The notes: generated from the letters alone by a model not told the origin. Positions 1 to 9,930 are shown, counted from the first letter of the stretch. The stretch: 64,000 nucleotides of DNA from Noviherbaspirillum aerium (GCF_008929045.1 NZ_VFAH01000018.1:1-64000), one strand, 5' to 3'. Numbers and translations: made by a program.

Positions 1-654
1 TTGCGGGCAACCTCTTGCGAGGTGTCGCTCACTCAAAATACTGACAGAAAAATATCTTGCGATACTTCCTATTTGTTTCTCTTGTGAGCACTTCATGTTG
101 TTTGAGCTTGCAGCTTGCGCCGCCGGCCCGCTTCATCAAGCGCCCACACTTATCGGTTGTTGGTTGTTAAAGACCTGTTGCCTGACAGAGCGTCGTGTCT
201 GTCGCCGTGCGCTTTGTTTGCTGCGTTTCGCGACGGGAGCCGAACTATAGCAAAGCCTTCGTGAGTCTGCAAATCTTTTTTGAAGATGGGAGTTGCAGTT
301 CGTACAGGCATGTACGTTAATTAAAGTTCTGCAGGCTCCAGCATGATAAATTTGCAACACGATTGAGCGCGCCTGTAGAGTCCTGGGTATCTTTCCAGTC
401 CTTCCATGAAAAATGTTATTCGCCTTGTATAAGGTCCTGCCGAGGCGCACAGGAGCATCATCATGGTCATGATTGCCTTCGTCAGTGCAAGTCCGGACGT
501 TTGATGCTCATATGGTTCAGTGGCTTTATGGAAAAGAACTTATTCGTGCAGCACTGATCCTTCACTTCTTGTGTCGCGGAATATGCCTAGGTGTATGGGT
601 GTACCATTGCACCCAACGATGCGTGGCTTCGTAGCTATAAAGGAATTACATAAT
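1..654. other. gene-free leader region
   Basis: I see no convincing gene here. Short open frames exist on both strands but have no ribosome binding site and no family resemblance. The last 15 bases contain the AAGGAA ribosome binding site of the downstream kinase. The sequence is less GC-rich than the genes around it. Confidence 0.5.
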
Positions 655-2568
655 ATGAATCAGCTGTCTGCTTCTCCGTCCCAAAAAATGACGGCGGAAC
701 GTCGATTCGAGCTCCTCGTCTCCGGGATTAGTGACTATGCCATTTACATGCTCGACCCCGGCGGAATTGTCACCAGCTGGAATGCTGGCGCCGAGCGTTT
801 CAAAGGCTACCGTGCCGATGAAATCATAGGCCATCACTTTTCCCGTTTCTATACGCGTGAAGATCAGGAATCCGGCTTACCGCAGAGAGCGCTCGACATC
901 GCCTTAGAACATGGCAAGTTTGAAGCGGAAGGCTGGCGCGTACGAAAGGACGGCACGACCTTCTGGACCAGTGTTGTGATTGACGCGATCTTCGACACGG
1001 AAGGCGAGCACATCGGATTTGCAAAGGTAACGCGGGATATTACCGAACGTAAGCGTGCCCAGGAGGCCTTGCACGAAAGTGAACAGCGTTTCCGGATGCT
1101 GGTGCAGGGCGTGACTGATTACGCCATTTACATGCTGTCTCCTACCGGAGAAGTCACTAACTGGAATGCGGGCGCTGAACGTATCAAAGGCTACACGGCC
1201 AACGAAGTCATTGGCACGTCGTTCGCCCGCTTTCATACCCCAGAGGACCGCGAGGCGGGTTTGCCTGCAGTTGCATTGGAAACGGCAAGAAAAGAGGGGC
1301 GGTTTGAACGCGAAGCTTGGCGAGTTCGCAAGGATGGCTCAAGGTTTTGGGCACACGTCATTATTGATGCAATTCGCAATGATGACGGCGTACTGGTCGG
1401 GTTCGCCAAAATCACTCGTGATATTACGGAAAAGAAAGAGGCGTCCGAAGCGCTTGAACGCGCCAATGCCGCGTTATTCCAGTCCCAGAAAATGGAAGCA
1501 ATCGGACAGTTGACGGGAGGCATTGCGCATGACTTCAACAACTTGCTGTCTGTGCTCAGCAATGGTCTTCAAGTCCTTCCTTTCGACATGGACAACCCGA
1601 GCAGCATGAAAATTGTTGAAAGCATGCGCCGCGCAGTGGAGCGTGGTGCAAGCTTGACCCAGCAATTGCTTTCCTTTGCACGGCAGCAGCCCTTGAAGCA
1701 GGAAAAGCATAATCTGAACAGTCTCATCATTGGCTTCGAATCAGTTCTCCGACGTGCAGGAAATTCCAGCATCGGCTTCAACGCTGAGTTGGCGCCTGAT
1801 CTCCGTCCGGTCCTGGTCGATCCCGCGCGGTTCGAAACCGCCCTGCTTAATCTTGTCGTCAACGCACGCGATGCGATGCCTGTCGGCGGCACGATCACGA
1901 TTGGCACGATGAACGTTGATATGGCGGAAGGACAGGTAACAGGGGTTGCAGCAGGACGTTACGTGAAGGTCGCGGTCGCCGACACTGGCTCTGGAATGAC
2001 AAAGGAAGTCATCTCACGCGCATTCGAACCTTTCTTTACAACAAAAGAGGTTGGGAAAGGGACAGGTCTGGGACTGAGCCAGGTGTATGGGTTCATGAAG
2101 CAGTCCGGGGGTGGCATCGCGGTGTCGTCGTCATTAGGCGCCGGTACCACGATCGATTTGTACCTACCCGCCATTGATGCATCAGCCGATGATTATGAAA
2201 ATGCCGAGAGCAGTGTAGACAAAGTCTTGGTAGTTGACGACGAGCAGGACGTAATGGATCTGGCGGCGGCGCTCTTTCGCAGCATCGGCTACGAAGTTTA
2301 TACTGCCAATAATGCGAAAGCCGCACTGGAAATTCTCCATCGCAGCAAAGACATCTCGGTATTGTTCTCCGATGTGATGATGCCGGGCATGAACGGCATC
2401 GAGCTGGCAGAGCATGTTCGCGACTTGCGGCCCGATATCAAGATACTGCTCGCTTCCGGTTATCCGCTTCCAGCACTGAAGACGCAGAATAAGGCAATCG
2501 ACGATTTCGTCTTCCTGAACAAGCCATATCGGTTGTCGGATCTGGCCAAGAAGCTTCGCGCGCCGTAA
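655..2568 (+). CDS. PAS-PAS hybrid sensor histidine kinase with C-terminal receiver
   Basis: A predicted soluble hybrid two-component kinase of 637 residues. Two tandem PAS domains (about 17-130 and 140-255) are close copies of each other: both carry the DYAIYML and SWNAGAER/NWNAGAER-type motifs and end in a DITE(R/K)K PAC tail. A HisKA-type dimerisation helix follows, with the phospho-acceptor His near 291 in GGIAHDFNN. The HATPase domain (about 390-505) has N-box NLVVNARDAM, DTGSGM and the GKGTGLGLS lid. A receiver (about 521-635) has the acidic pair in VVDDEQ, the phospho-Asp in FSDVMMPG near 572 and the Lys in NKPYR. I chose ATG 655 over upstream in-frame starts because AAGGAA lies 9 bases before it and the PAS begins soon after. 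There is no membrane segment, so sensing is probably cytoplasmic. The signal is unknown, and PAS duplication from one ancestor is evident. Confidence 0.93.
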   Translation: MNQLSASPSQKMTAERRFELLVSGISDYAIYMLDPGGIVTSWNAGAERFKGYRADEIIGHHFSRFYTREDQESGLPQRALDIALEHGKFEAEGWRVRKDGTTFWTSVVIDAIFDTEGEHIGFAKVTRDITERKRAQEALHESEQRFRMLVQGVTDYAIYMLSPTGEVTNWNAGAERIKGYTANEVIGTSFARFHTPEDREAGLPAVALETARKEGRFEREAWRVRKDGSRFWAHVIIDAIRNDDGVLVGFAKITRDITEKKEASEALERANAALFQSQKMEAIGQLTGGIAHDFNNLLSVLSNGLQVLPFDMDNPSSMKIVESMRRAVERGASLTQQLLSFARQQPLKQEKHNLNSLIIGFESVLRRAGNSSIGFNAELAPDLRPVLVDPARFETALLNLVVNARDAMPVGGTITIGTMNVDMAEGQVTGVAAGRYVKVAVADTGSGMTKEVISRAFEPFFTTKEVGKGTGLGLSQVYGFMKQSGGGIAVSSSLGAGTTIDLYLPAIDASADDYENAESSVDKVLVVDDEQDVMDLAAALFRSIGYEVYTANNAKAALEILHRSKDISVLFSDVMMPGMNGIELAEHVRDLRPDIKILLASGYPLPALKTQNKAIDDFVFLNKPYRLSDLAKKLRAP

Positions 2569-2664
2569 CCTTGCGCGAGTGGATAGGAATGACTTCATCA
2601 TATCCACTCGACAAATCGCGGTAGTCACATTTCTGTTTCCGCGCTTCCGCATCCGAATGCGGGT

Positions 2665-2946
2665 TTAGCCTAACAGCACCATGCTTTTATTGAGCAGCAG
2701 GCGGGCAGTCCAGAACATCATGGCGAGACTTACACTCGCTGATGCAAAGACGCAGCCTATACCCATTATTTTGTCTTCGACGGTGCCCAGATACGCATTG
2801 TCCGCTCTGTTTCGAAAGTTAGTCATCATGAAAACGGTGATTAAGGTTTGAAGAAACGCAAAGCTCGTATTGGTTTCGTGGTTGGATAACAACATCCCAT
2901 TCAAGTTCCCGGCAGTTTCACATCCGCTATTGGATTTTGTATTCAA
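2665..2946 (-). CDS. possible small membrane protein following the receiver gene
   Basis: A 93-residue frame beginning with TTG, overlapping the stop of the upstream receiver gene by four bases (TTGA). That would fit translational coupling. One hydrophobic stretch occurs near residues 60-82, followed by a short charged tail. No family is recognised. Support is positional only: the start is non-canonical, composition is average and no motif is visible. An internal ATG could be the true start, or the frame may be spurious. Confidence 0.3.
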   Translation of the reverse strand: MNTKSNSGCETAGNLNGMLLSNHETNTSFAFLQTLITVFMMTNFRNRADNAYLGTVEDKIMGIGCVFASASVSLAMMFWTARLLLNKSMVLLG

Positions 2947-3404
2947 AGCCCTGCCCGTTTTGCCACTGCTTCGGCAACCCGCTTGGCAAGATATTCCACT
3001 TGAACTGGTTTCAACACATACCGGACCTTGTATTTCATGAGAATGTCGCCAAGGCCCTCTATACGTTCAGGCACTGTTTGGTTACCTAGTACGAAGATCG
3101 GAATATCGCTGCCGTTGCTATTGCTGCTATTGCTGCTGGGGCCATTGCGAATCGAAGCGATGAGTGTTTCAAGAGCAGCAGAGGGAGGTGGCCAATCCGC
3201 CAAATAATCCAGTACATACGCATCAAACCCGTCTTGCCGTTGTGCCTTGGTCAGTACCGCGATGTCATAGAACACGCTTGCGTTGAATGCTGCTGTGCTG
3301 CGTAGGCGCTCACAGAGTCTGTCAGCAAGATATTCGTCACTGTCCAGAACGGCGACCGAAAAGGGTTTTGGTTGCCAAGGGCGGGGGACTGGTCTTTCTT
3401 CCAT
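2943..3404 (-). CDS. stand-alone receiver-domain protein (divergent response regulator)
   Basis: A 153-residue protein consisting of one receiver fold. The acidic pocket is represented by the LDSDE run after the first strand. The phospho-acceptor position is the Asp in VLDYLADW, and the conserved Lys lies in VLKPVQ near the end. No output domain is present, so it would act by protein contact, as CheY-like proteins do. A Ser/Asn-rich insert (around residues 88-98) is unusual and may be a flexible loop. The gene is convergent with the hybrid kinase to its left, so pairing with that kinase is only an inference from proximity. No good ribosome binding site precedes the ATG. Confidence 0.65.
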   Translation of the reverse strand: MEERPVPRPWQPKPFSVAVLDSDEYLADRLCERLRSTAAFNASVFYDIAVLTKAQRQDGFDAYVLDYLADWPPPSAALETLIASIRNGPSSNSSNSNGSDIPIFVLGNQTVPERIEGLGDILMKYKVRYVLKPVQVEYLAKRVAEAVAKRAGL

Positions 3405-3543
3405 AGATTAGGCTGCGGCGTATCAACGGAGCGAAAATGCATTCTAAACCTTCTCTACCATTGTGCCTGTGGACATGCACGGAAGTTGCAGTACGGGAAT
3501 AACTAGGAAGCGAGTGCTGCCGCGTTGATTGGAACTGACGCCT

Positions 3544-4335
3544 TTAGGGAGATCTTTCCTTGAGCAAGGCTAACATGCGCATTGCATCATGCGGCGCATG
3601 CCCGTGTATGTCATTGTTGAAGAAGACATAGGCCGTATCGACAGAACATTCCTTCACTGATGGCAGAGATTGCCAGGACTCTCCTAGCCGCAGAACCGAC
3701 TCCAGATCGGCATCCAGTGCGTCATCGTCATAACTGCTTGCATACAAGGCACCCGGGCCATGGCGGCGCAGATAGATCACCTGACTGGTGGGAATAAGGG
3801 GAGCACGGAATTCCGGCCAGTCCGATGCCACGAGCGTTGCACGGTAGCGTTCGAGCAGTGCAAACGTATCGGAAATACACCATGATGCATGCCTGACCTC
3901 TAGGGCCACCTGCAGACCGCGGTCCGCGAACAGCCCCAATACCGGCTCAAGGCGAGTCAGATCGATTGCCATGCTTTCAGGTAGCTGAAGCAGAACGGGG
4001 CCACGGTTGATCTCGGGGATGCGCAGCACGCCGTCAATGAAATAATTCAGCAAATCCCTGCCTTGCCGGACATTGCCTTCGCTTTGCCGCTTCAGTCTGC
4101 GTCGATGAGACACGGATTGAGGCGCCTTCAGCACCAGCTTTACGCCCTCAGGCAGACCGTGAGTCCATGATTCGACAGTTTCCGGCGGAGGGATGCGATA
4201 AAAGCTGGAATTGATTTCAATGGCCGTCATCCGGCTCAATGCAAAGCGCAGCCTGTCCTTCACCCCGCGCGGATAAAAGACGCCGTTGTTCCAATGCTTG
4301 TATTGAAAGCCGCTGGTGCCGATGTAGATATGCAT
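3544..4335 (-). CDS. DUF72 family protein (YecE-like)
   Basis: Typical DUF72 protein of about 263 residues with a TIM-barrel-like fold. The family signature is clear: IYIGTSGFQYKHW at the N-terminus, EINSSFYRIP about 45 residues in, and a VALEVRHASW strand mid-protein. The C-terminal AYVFFNNDIHGHAP matches the conserved end of the family. Biochemical function of DUF72 is not established. I place the start at the ATG immediately before the IYIGTSG strand, preceded by GAGCGGA. A GTG eight codons upstream at 4359 is the alternative. The gene is the first of two leftward genes and has its own upstream gap, which contains a perfect 16-bp palindrome at about 4370-4385. Confidence 0.88.
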   Translation of the reverse strand: MHIYIGTSGFQYKHWNNGVFYPRGVKDRLRFALSRMTAIEINSSFYRIPPPETVESWTHGLPEGVKLVLKAPQSVSHRRRLKRQSEGNVRQGRDLLNYFIDGVLRIPEINRGPVLLQLPESMAIDLTRLEPVLGLFADRGLQVALEVRHASWCISDTFALLERYRATLVASDWPEFRAPLIPTSQVIYLRRHGPGALYASSYDDDALDADLESVLRLGESWQSLPSVKECSVDTAYVFFNNDIHGHAPHDAMRMLALLKERSP

Positions 4336-4527
4336 TCCGCTCGTTGTCTGGCGCGTCACTTAATGTTCGCATGCCTGCGCAGGCATCAAGGTACCGGATC
4401 GTGCGGCTACAGCGCCTGTGCGCAAGCATTCGCAGACATCATATAGGTGGGTTCCGATGCCGGCATCGCGACTGCGCAAACCTTGCTCCGATGCTGCATT
4501 GATGCGCTGCATTGATGCGATTCCTTT

Positions 4528-5088
4528 TCATCCTGCCGACACATGCCCGACTTTATATCGCCTTTCTTCGGCAAACAAGCGCGTTGGGGCCGACTCCCAT
4601 AACTGGAAGCGCACCAGCGTCCAGTTGGTCGGATCGAATCCGACCAACGCGGCGAGCCCATATTCACGTTCCAAGATTGCGTCGGCACGCTTGGTCTCCT
4701 GGATGCGCAAGGCATCCAGGTTCGTATAAGGAGCAATAGGAACGGAAGCGCAAGTGGCGAAGCGAGCCTTGGATATGGTCGCGGAGATTCTTGCACGCCA
4801 TACCGGCCAGGTTTTTACCGACGGCCATCCGAATGCCTGCGTCAGGCCGGCGAAACCCGCTCCGCACAGGAAAGTATTCATCGCTTCGGCGTTTTGCCAC
4901 AGATAGAACGGCGCATAGGTATTTTCCGCGATCCCTGCTTGCGAAGATGTGGTGCGTCCAGTCAGGTAAGACTTGAACACCAGACCTGGGAAGCCGTCCA
5001 TCATGTGGCCTTTTTCCGCAATGCGCCGGTCGATGATCGACATATCGTAGTCGGCGGGGAAAGTGAATCCATATTGCATCGCGATCAT
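4528..5088 (-). CDS. DUF4865 family protein
   Basis: A 186-residue protein matching the DUF4865 pattern: it begins MIAMQYGFTFPADYDM, then IIDRRIAEKGHMMDGFPGL, with a Trp/Phe-rich middle where WQNAEAMNTFL is typical. This family resembles short antibiotic-biosynthesis-monooxygenase-like or heme-binding folds, but its activity is not known. AGGAG sits eight bases before the ATG. It is transcribed divergently from the LysR gene at 5314. That pairing suggests the LysR protein controls it through the roughly 225-bp shared promoter region. Confidence in the family is good, in function none. Confidence 0.82.
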   Translation of the reverse strand: MIAMQYGFTFPADYDMSIIDRRIAEKGHMMDGFPGLVFKSYLTGRTTSSQAGIAENTYAPFYLWQNAEAMNTFLCGAGFAGLTQAFGWPSVKTWPVWRARISATISKARFATCASVPIAPYTNLDALRIQETKRADAILEREYGLAALVGFDPTNWTLVRFQLWESAPTRLFAEERRYKVGHVSAG

Positions 5089-5313
5089 GCAGTTTTCTCC
5101 TGTGGTGTAGTTGTGTTCCGGTGCACCGGTTGCCTTCGCTCCCGGATACCTCCAAGCGGGACAGAGTCGATGACTTGCGCGAGCTGACTCATTGGCGTTT
5201 TCTCTGAAGAAGAGGTGAAGTCATCGACAACTTGACGCTAAGCGTAAAGGCAGACGATAGTTACGAAAATCAAATTGTTTGAAACACACCGTTCAAAAAA
5301 TCAGGACGATTCC

Positions 5314-6267
5314 ATGCGGAAAATCAATTTCGATCTGGACGCATTGCGCAGCTTCAGCGTCGGGATGGAACTGGGCAGCTTTGCCAAGGCGGCAGACAGG
5401 TTGGGACGGTCCACGTCCGCAGTCAGCGCACAGATGAAAAAACTGGAGGAGCAGGCGGGGAGGCAAATCCTGACGAGGTCAGGCCGCGGCATGATCCTCA
5501 CGGATGCCGGGGAAGTCCTGTTGAGTTACGCCCGGCGCATCCTGGAACTGAATGACGAAGCCACGATGGCCATGCGCGGACTGGAACTGGAAGGCTGGGT
5601 AAGGCTCGGCTTGCAGGAAGATTTCGGCGAACTTCTGCTGCCGGAGATCCTTGGCCGCTTCGCCCGCAGCCATCCCGGCGTACGCATCGAGGCGAGGATC
5701 GCCCGCAACGCGGAGCTGCTCACGCAGGTATGCTCAGCGCAGCTTGATCTGGCACTCGCATGGCATACCGGCGGCGAGACTGCGCATAGGGAAACGATGG
5801 GAAGCTATCCGCTGCAATGGATAGGTCGGGCCGGCCAGGCGCCGGATGAGTGGAGCGCGCGTGCACGGCGCGAGGCCGAGCCTGTGCCGCTGGTTGCGCT
5901 CGAATCGCCGTGCCTGATGCGCACACAGGCAACCGAAGCGCTGGACCGGGCCGGCATTCCCTGGCGGCTGGTGTTCACCAGCCCGAGCCTGGCCGGTGTC
6001 TGGGCCGCGGTGGCGGCCGGACTCGGCGTGACCGTGCGCACCCGGCTCGGCCTGCCCTCCGGGTTGCGGGCGCTCAGACTGGAAGACTGTGGCTTGCCGC
6101 CCCTGCCTTCGCTGGAACTTGCCATGTACAAAGCCGAAGCGGAATCCGCCGCATGCCGGCGGCTGGAAGATATCATTCGGCAGGGCATCGGTGAAATGGC
6201 TTCGTCCGCCGCTCACCGCATGCCCATGTTGGGCCGCGGGATGGCAGCCGCAGTTGTGGAAGCATGA
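5314..6267 (+). CDS. LysR-type transcriptional regulator
   Basis: A 317-residue LysR regulator. The N-terminal winged helix is plain: LDALRSFSVGMELGSFAKAA, then a recognition helix around STSAVSAQMKKLEEQAG and the wing with LTRSGRGMILTDAG. The effector-binding half runs from about residue 90, starting VRLGLQEDFGELLLPEIL, a type-2 periplasmic-binding fold. I chose ATG 5314 over an in-frame ATG 13 codons upstream because the LysR domain normally starts within ten residues. Divergent from the DUF4865 gene, which it probably regulates. Its stop overlaps the helicase start by four bases (ATGA), an unusual coupling of a regulator with a DNA helicase. Confidence 0.93.
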   Translation: MRKINFDLDALRSFSVGMELGSFAKAADRLGRSTSAVSAQMKKLEEQAGRQILTRSGRGMILTDAGEVLLSYARRILELNDEATMAMRGLELEGWVRLGLQEDFGELLLPEILGRFARSHPGVRIEARIARNAELLTQVCSAQLDLALAWHTGGETAHRETMGSYPLQWIGRAGQAPDEWSARARREAEPVPLVALESPCLMRTQATEALDRAGIPWRLVFTSPSLAGVWAAVAAGLGVTVRTRLGLPSGLRALRLEDCGLPPLPSLELAMYKAEAESAACRRLEDIIRQGIGEMASSAAHRMPMLGRGMAAAVVEA

Positions 6268-7703
6268 ATATGCACTTTACCGCCGAGCAGACCGGAGTCA
6301 TCAACAGCCGCTCCGCAAACATCGTCGTCAATGCCTTCGCAGGCACCGGAAAGACCACGACGCTGCGCGGCTACGCGCTGGCACGCCCACGGGCACGGAT
6401 TCTGTACCTTGCGTTCAACAAGGCCATGGCTCAGGAAGCGGCGGGCTCATTTCCCGAAAATGTCGACTGTCGCACCATTCACTCGCTGGCTTACCTCGCA
6501 GTCGGGCACCGCTACCGTCACAAGCTGGGCTCGCTGCGGCCGAACGACCTGCTCCGTCATTACAGCGATGTCTCGCTGGTGGTAGCGGATGTGCTGGTGA
6601 AGACACTGGAACATTTCATGTATTCCGCGAGTCCGGTGATTTCGGAAAACAACGTTCCTGAAGAATTGCCCATGTCCGACCGCTTGCGCATTGCCGCCGC
6701 CGCGCAGCAGGTATGGCGCGACATCATCGATGACACCAAACCATTGCCTCTTCCACATGACGCCTATCTGAAGCTGTACCAGCTTTCCCTGCCGGTGCTG
6801 TCGAAGCGTTACGACATCATCCTGCTTGATGAAGCGCAGGACACGAATCTCGTGACTGCCGACGTGGTGTTCCGCCAACACTGCGGCAAGGTGCTGGTGG
6901 GTGACCGGCATCAATCAATCTATGGCTTTCGCGGCAATGTCAATGTCATGGACATGCTGCCCGCAGCGGAGGTGCATTATCTGGCGCGGTCGATGCGCTT
7001 CGGCAGCCTGGTCGCCAATGCCGCGACGACCCTGCTGCGATACATGAAAGCGGAAACGCATGTGATCGTGGGCGGCGGTGCGATGGCCGGGCATCCGGAC
7101 CGGATCGACCATGCCCGTCCTTTCGCAATCATCAGCCGCACCAATGCCGGCGTATTCAATCAGGCCGTCAATCTGCTCGGCCAGCGCCGTGTACACTTCA
7201 TCGGCGGATTGCACAATTCCCTCTTCGGCAAGCTGCGCGACATTTACGGCCTGTGGTCGGATCAGAACGAGCTGGTGCAGGATGCGTTCTATCGGGAGTT
7301 CGGCGACTTCGAGACGCTGGCATCCTATGGACGCGAAACCTCCGACAAGGAAATCCTTTCCCTGGTGTCAGTGGTCAATCAATACCGGAGCGCATTGCCG
7401 GAGCTGATGGACAAAGTGGTCAGCCAGGCCTGCGCGAACGCGGCCGACGCAGATGTGCTGCTGCTGACGGCGCACCGTTCAAAGGGATTGCAGTTCGATC
7501 AGGTGCTGCTTGACGACGATTACCAGGAACTGGTGGACAAGCGGGGACGGCGCACCGTCGTCGATGCGGCCGAATTTGAACAGGAGGTCAATCTGCTCTA
7601 TGTGGCGATGACCCGTGCGAAAAGCGCCATCCAGTTCAATCGCCAGTATCTTGCCTTCATCGAGGCGATTGACAAGGGGACGTTGCATCCGATTATGCAA
7701 TGA
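6264..7703 (+). CDS. UvrD/PcrA-like superfamily 1 DNA helicase
   Basis: A 479-residue SF1 ATPase, shorter than UvrD (about 720) because the 1B and 2B insertions are reduced. Motifs seen: Walker A in AFAGTGKTTTL (about residue 25), motif Ia YLAFNKAMA, motif Ic RTIHSLAY, Walker B LLDEAQDTN, motif III VGDRHQSIYGFRG, motif V LLTAHRSKGLQFD and motif VI LLYVAMTRAK. All catalytic residues are present, so it should hydrolyse ATP and move on single-stranded DNA. The layout resembles the FBH1-like/UvrD_C_2 group. It overlaps the upstream LysR gene by four bases. A role in repair or in mobile DNA is not decided by context. Confidence 0.9.
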   Translation: MNMHFTAEQTGVINSRSANIVVNAFAGTGKTTTLRGYALARPRARILYLAFNKAMAQEAAGSFPENVDCRTIHSLAYLAVGHRYRHKLGSLRPNDLLRHYSDVSLVVADVLVKTLEHFMYSASPVISENNVPEELPMSDRLRIAAAAQQVWRDIIDDTKPLPLPHDAYLKLYQLSLPVLSKRYDIILLDEAQDTNLVTADVVFRQHCGKVLVGDRHQSIYGFRGNVNVMDMLPAAEVHYLARSMRFGSLVANAATTLLRYMKAETHVIVGGGAMAGHPDRIDHARPFAIISRTNAGVFNQAVNLLGQRRVHFIGGLHNSLFGKLRDIYGLWSDQNELVQDAFYREFGDFETLASYGRETSDKEILSLVSVVNQYRSALPELMDKVVSQACANAADADVLLLTAHRSKGLQFDQVLLDDDYQELVDKRGRRTVVDAAEFEQEVNLLYVAMTRAKSAIQFNRQYLAFIEAIDKGTLHPIMQ

Positions 7704-7711
7704 TGTCGCCG

Positions 7712-8089
7712 TTACGACTTCTGATCAGGCTCACGGCGCAATGTCTTCATATGCAGGATCCAGGCAGTCACCGCCAGGCCGAGCGCGGTCAACAGGCCCT
7801 TGAGCATAAGCGGGCGCACGATATAGATGGAATATCCCATTGATGTCCAGAGCACGATCAGCGTAATGAGCTTGCCCTTGAGCGGTATGCCTCTTTTCTC
7901 CTGAATATTCTTCAGATACTCGCCGAATAGCGGATTGTTCAGCATCCATTGATGTAGACGCGGCGAGCTTCGCATGAAGCAGGCGGAGGCCAGCAAAAGA
8001 AAAGGGGTGGTCGGCAGAAGCGGCAGGAATATGCCCAGAATGCCAAGCGCGATGGCAATAAGGCCGATCATATTCAACAATAATTTCAC
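7712..8089 (-). CDS. YbaN-like DUF454 inner-membrane protein
   Basis: A 125-residue protein of the DUF454/YbaN family. It starts with a hydrophobic helix LGILGIFLPLLPTTPFLLLA, whose LPLLPTTPF motif is diagnostic. Next come CFMRSSPRLHQWMLNNPLFG and two further membrane helices near residues 75-112. The likely topology is three membrane spans in the inner membrane. Function of the family is unknown. The start is GTG at 8089 with no strong ribosome binding site. Converges with the helicase, leaving eight bases between stops. Confidence 0.88.
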   Translation of the reverse strand: MKLLLNMIGLIAIALGILGIFLPLLPTTPFLLLASACFMRSSPRLHQWMLNNPLFGEYLKNIQEKRGIPLKGKLITLIVLWTSMGYSIYIVRPLMLKGLLTALGLAVTAWILHMKTLRREPDQKS

Positions 8090-8390
8090 GGCCGGATCCG
8101 TTCGTCTTCACGCGCAATAAAATGAGGAGAAAATCCCATTATCAAAGAACCCTGTTGGCAGAGTTGTCAGATATCCAATTTACCATGTCAGATGCCTTTC
8201 CACCATCGCTGGTACACTAGAGCCCTGCCAAGCCAAATTGGCAACAATATTTAATGTAGGCAGGTTCCAGTATTGCCTGCCATGCGCTAAAACCCCGTAC
8301 GCGCCCATGTCCCGTCAGTTCGCGCAGGCCTGACGAGCAGCGTGTTACGGCTTGATCCACTCGTCCTGCGCTGGGCAAAGCGAGCACACC
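8090..8390 (+). promoter_or_regulatory. leader of the aldehyde dehydrogenase gene with two hairpins
   Basis: A 300-base gap without a gene. Two hairpins lie on the path into the downstream dehydrogenase: GGCAGG/CCTGCC at 8259-8281 with an 11-base loop, and CGTCAG/CTGACG at 8313-8335. Neither is followed by a T run, so they are more likely regulatory or operator structures than terminators. No known riboswitch motif is recognised. Confidence 0.35.
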
Positions 8391-9830
8391 ATGACTTATC
8401 CGAATACACAACTGTTCATCAACGGCCAGTGGCAGGATGCCGCCGACGGCCGCACGCTGGCCATTCACAATCCCGCCACCGGCCAGGAAATCGGCCGTGT
8501 CGCCCATGCCGGCCGCGCCGACCTCGACCGCGCCCTCGAAGCCGCCCAGAAAGGCTTCGAAACCTGGCGCGACATGCTGCCCGCCGAGCGCAGCAAGATC
8601 ATGCGCCGCGCCGCCGCCTTCATGCGCGAGCGCGCTGAAAACATCGGCCGCGTGCTGACCCAGGAACAGGGCAAGCCGCTGGTCGAAGCCAAGGGCGAGG
8701 CGCTAGCCGCCGCCGACATCATCGAATGGTTCGCCGAAGAAGGCTTCCGCGTCTACGGCCGCATCGTCCCCTCGCGCACCAGCATCGCCGTGCGCCAGAT
8801 GGTGCTCAAGGACCCGGTCGGCCCGGTCGCCGCCTTCACGCCCTGGAACTTCCCCATCAACCAGGTGGTGCGCAAGGTCGGCGCCGCGCTGGCCGCCGGC
8901 TGCTCGATGCTGGTCAAGGCGCCGGAAGAAACCCCGGCCGGCCCCGCCGCACTGATCCAGGCCTTCGCCGATGCCGGCCTGCCGCCCGGCGTGCTCGGCC
9001 TGGTCTACGGCAATCCGGCCGAGATCTCCAGCTACCTGATCGCCCATCCCGTGATCCGCAAGATCACCTTCACCGGCTCGACGCCGGTGGGCAAGCAGCT
9101 CGCTGCAATGGCCGGCCAGCACATGAAGCGCGTGACCATGGAACTGGGCGGCCATGCGCCGGTGATCGTGGCCGAAGATGCCGACATCGCGCTGGCGGTG
9201 AAGTCGGCCGGTGCGGCCAAGTTCCGCAACGCCGGCCAGGTCTGCATTTCGCCGACCCGCTTCCTGGTGCATGAAAGCATCCGCGGCGAGTTCGAGCAGG
9301 CGCTGGTCAAGCATGCGCAGGCGCTCAAGATCGGCGACGGTCTGGCCGAAGGCACGCAGATGGGCCCCTTGGCCAATCCGCGCCGCCTCACCGCCATGGC
9401 GGAGTTCACCAAGGATGCGGTGGAGCGCGGGGCGAAGGTGCTGGCTGGCGGCGAGCGCATCGGCGACGCCGGCAACTTCTGGCAGCCGACGATCCTGTCG
9501 GATGTGCCGGTGGAAGCAAAGGTGTTCAATGACGAGCCGTTCGGCCCGATGGCGGCGATCCGCAGCTTCAATACGCTGGAGGAAGCGATTGCCGAATCGA
9601 ACCGCCTGCCCTACGGTCTGGCCGGTTATGCGTTCACGCGTTCACTGAAGAATGCGGACCTGCTGGCGCGCCGGGTGGAAGTGGGCATGCTGTGGGTGAA
9701 CATGCCGGCCTTGCCGTCGGCGGAAATGCCGTTTGGCGGGGTGAAGGATTCGGGCTATGGTTCCGAAGGCGGCCCGGAAGCCGTGGAGGCTTATCTGAAT
9801 GTGCGTTCGGTGGCGGTGATGAACGCCTAA
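8391..9830 (+). CDS. NAD(P)-dependent succinate-semialdehyde dehydrogenase-like aldehyde dehydrogenase
   Basis: A 479-residue aldehyde dehydrogenase of the GabD/SSADH clade, oxidising an aldehyde (probably succinate semialdehyde or a close analogue) to the acid. Seen in order: [30 protein letters not shown], the cofactor loop [11 protein letters not shown], the general-base Glu in [11 protein letters not shown], the nucleophilic Cys in [11 protein letters not shown] and [17 protein letters not shown] at the C-terminus. All catalytic residues are intact. ATG 8391 starts the family's usual N-terminus; an upstream extension of 13 codons is not plausible. It stands alone with its own terminator, so the physiological substrate cannot be read from context. 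Codon use is very GC-rich at third positions compared with neighbours. Confidence 0.9.
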   Translation: MTYPNTQLFINGQWQDAADGRTLAIHNPATGQEIGRVAHAGRADLDRALEAAQKGFETWRDMLPAERSKIMRRAAAFMRERAENIGRVLTQEQGKPLVEAKGEALAAADIIEWFAEEGFRVYGRIVPSRTSIAVRQMVLKDPVGPVAAFTPWNFPINQVVRKVGAALAAGCSMLVKAPEETPAGPAALIQAFADAGLPPGVLGLVYGNPAEISSYLIAHPVIRKITFTGSTPVGKQLAAMAGQHMKRVTMELGGHAPVIVAEDADIALAVKSAGAAKFRNAGQVCISPTRFLVHESIRGEFEQALVKHAQALKIGDGLAEGTQMGPLANPRRLTAMAEFTKDAVERGAKVLAGGERIGDAGNFWQPTILSDVPVEAKVFNDEPFGPMAAIRSFNTLEEAIAESNRLPYGLAGYAFTRSLKNADLLARRVEVGMLWVNMPALPSAEMPFGGVKDSGYGSEGGPEAVEAYLNVRSVAVMNA

Positions 9831-9890
9831 CGCAATTGGTTGCCGGCGGACTGGGTCGTAAGCAGTCCGTCGAATATCGCGGTACGAAAT

Positions 9891-9930
9891 AACAAGCCCC
9901 CTGCCGGCTTTGCCGGAGGGGGCTTGTTTC
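9891..9930 (+). terminator. Rho-independent terminator after the aldehyde dehydrogenase
   Basis: An AACAAGCCCCCT arm pairs with AGGGGGCTTGTT around a small inner GCCGG-containing loop, followed by T-rich sequence. Because the arms also contain A and T runs it could serve both directions, ending the leftward small gene at 9990 as well. Confidence 0.85.

Noticed and set aside
4615-4650. tRNA-like GGATCGAATCC with flanking complementarity
   Set aside because: Lies inside the DUF4865 gene and has no cloverleaf; simple local palindrome.
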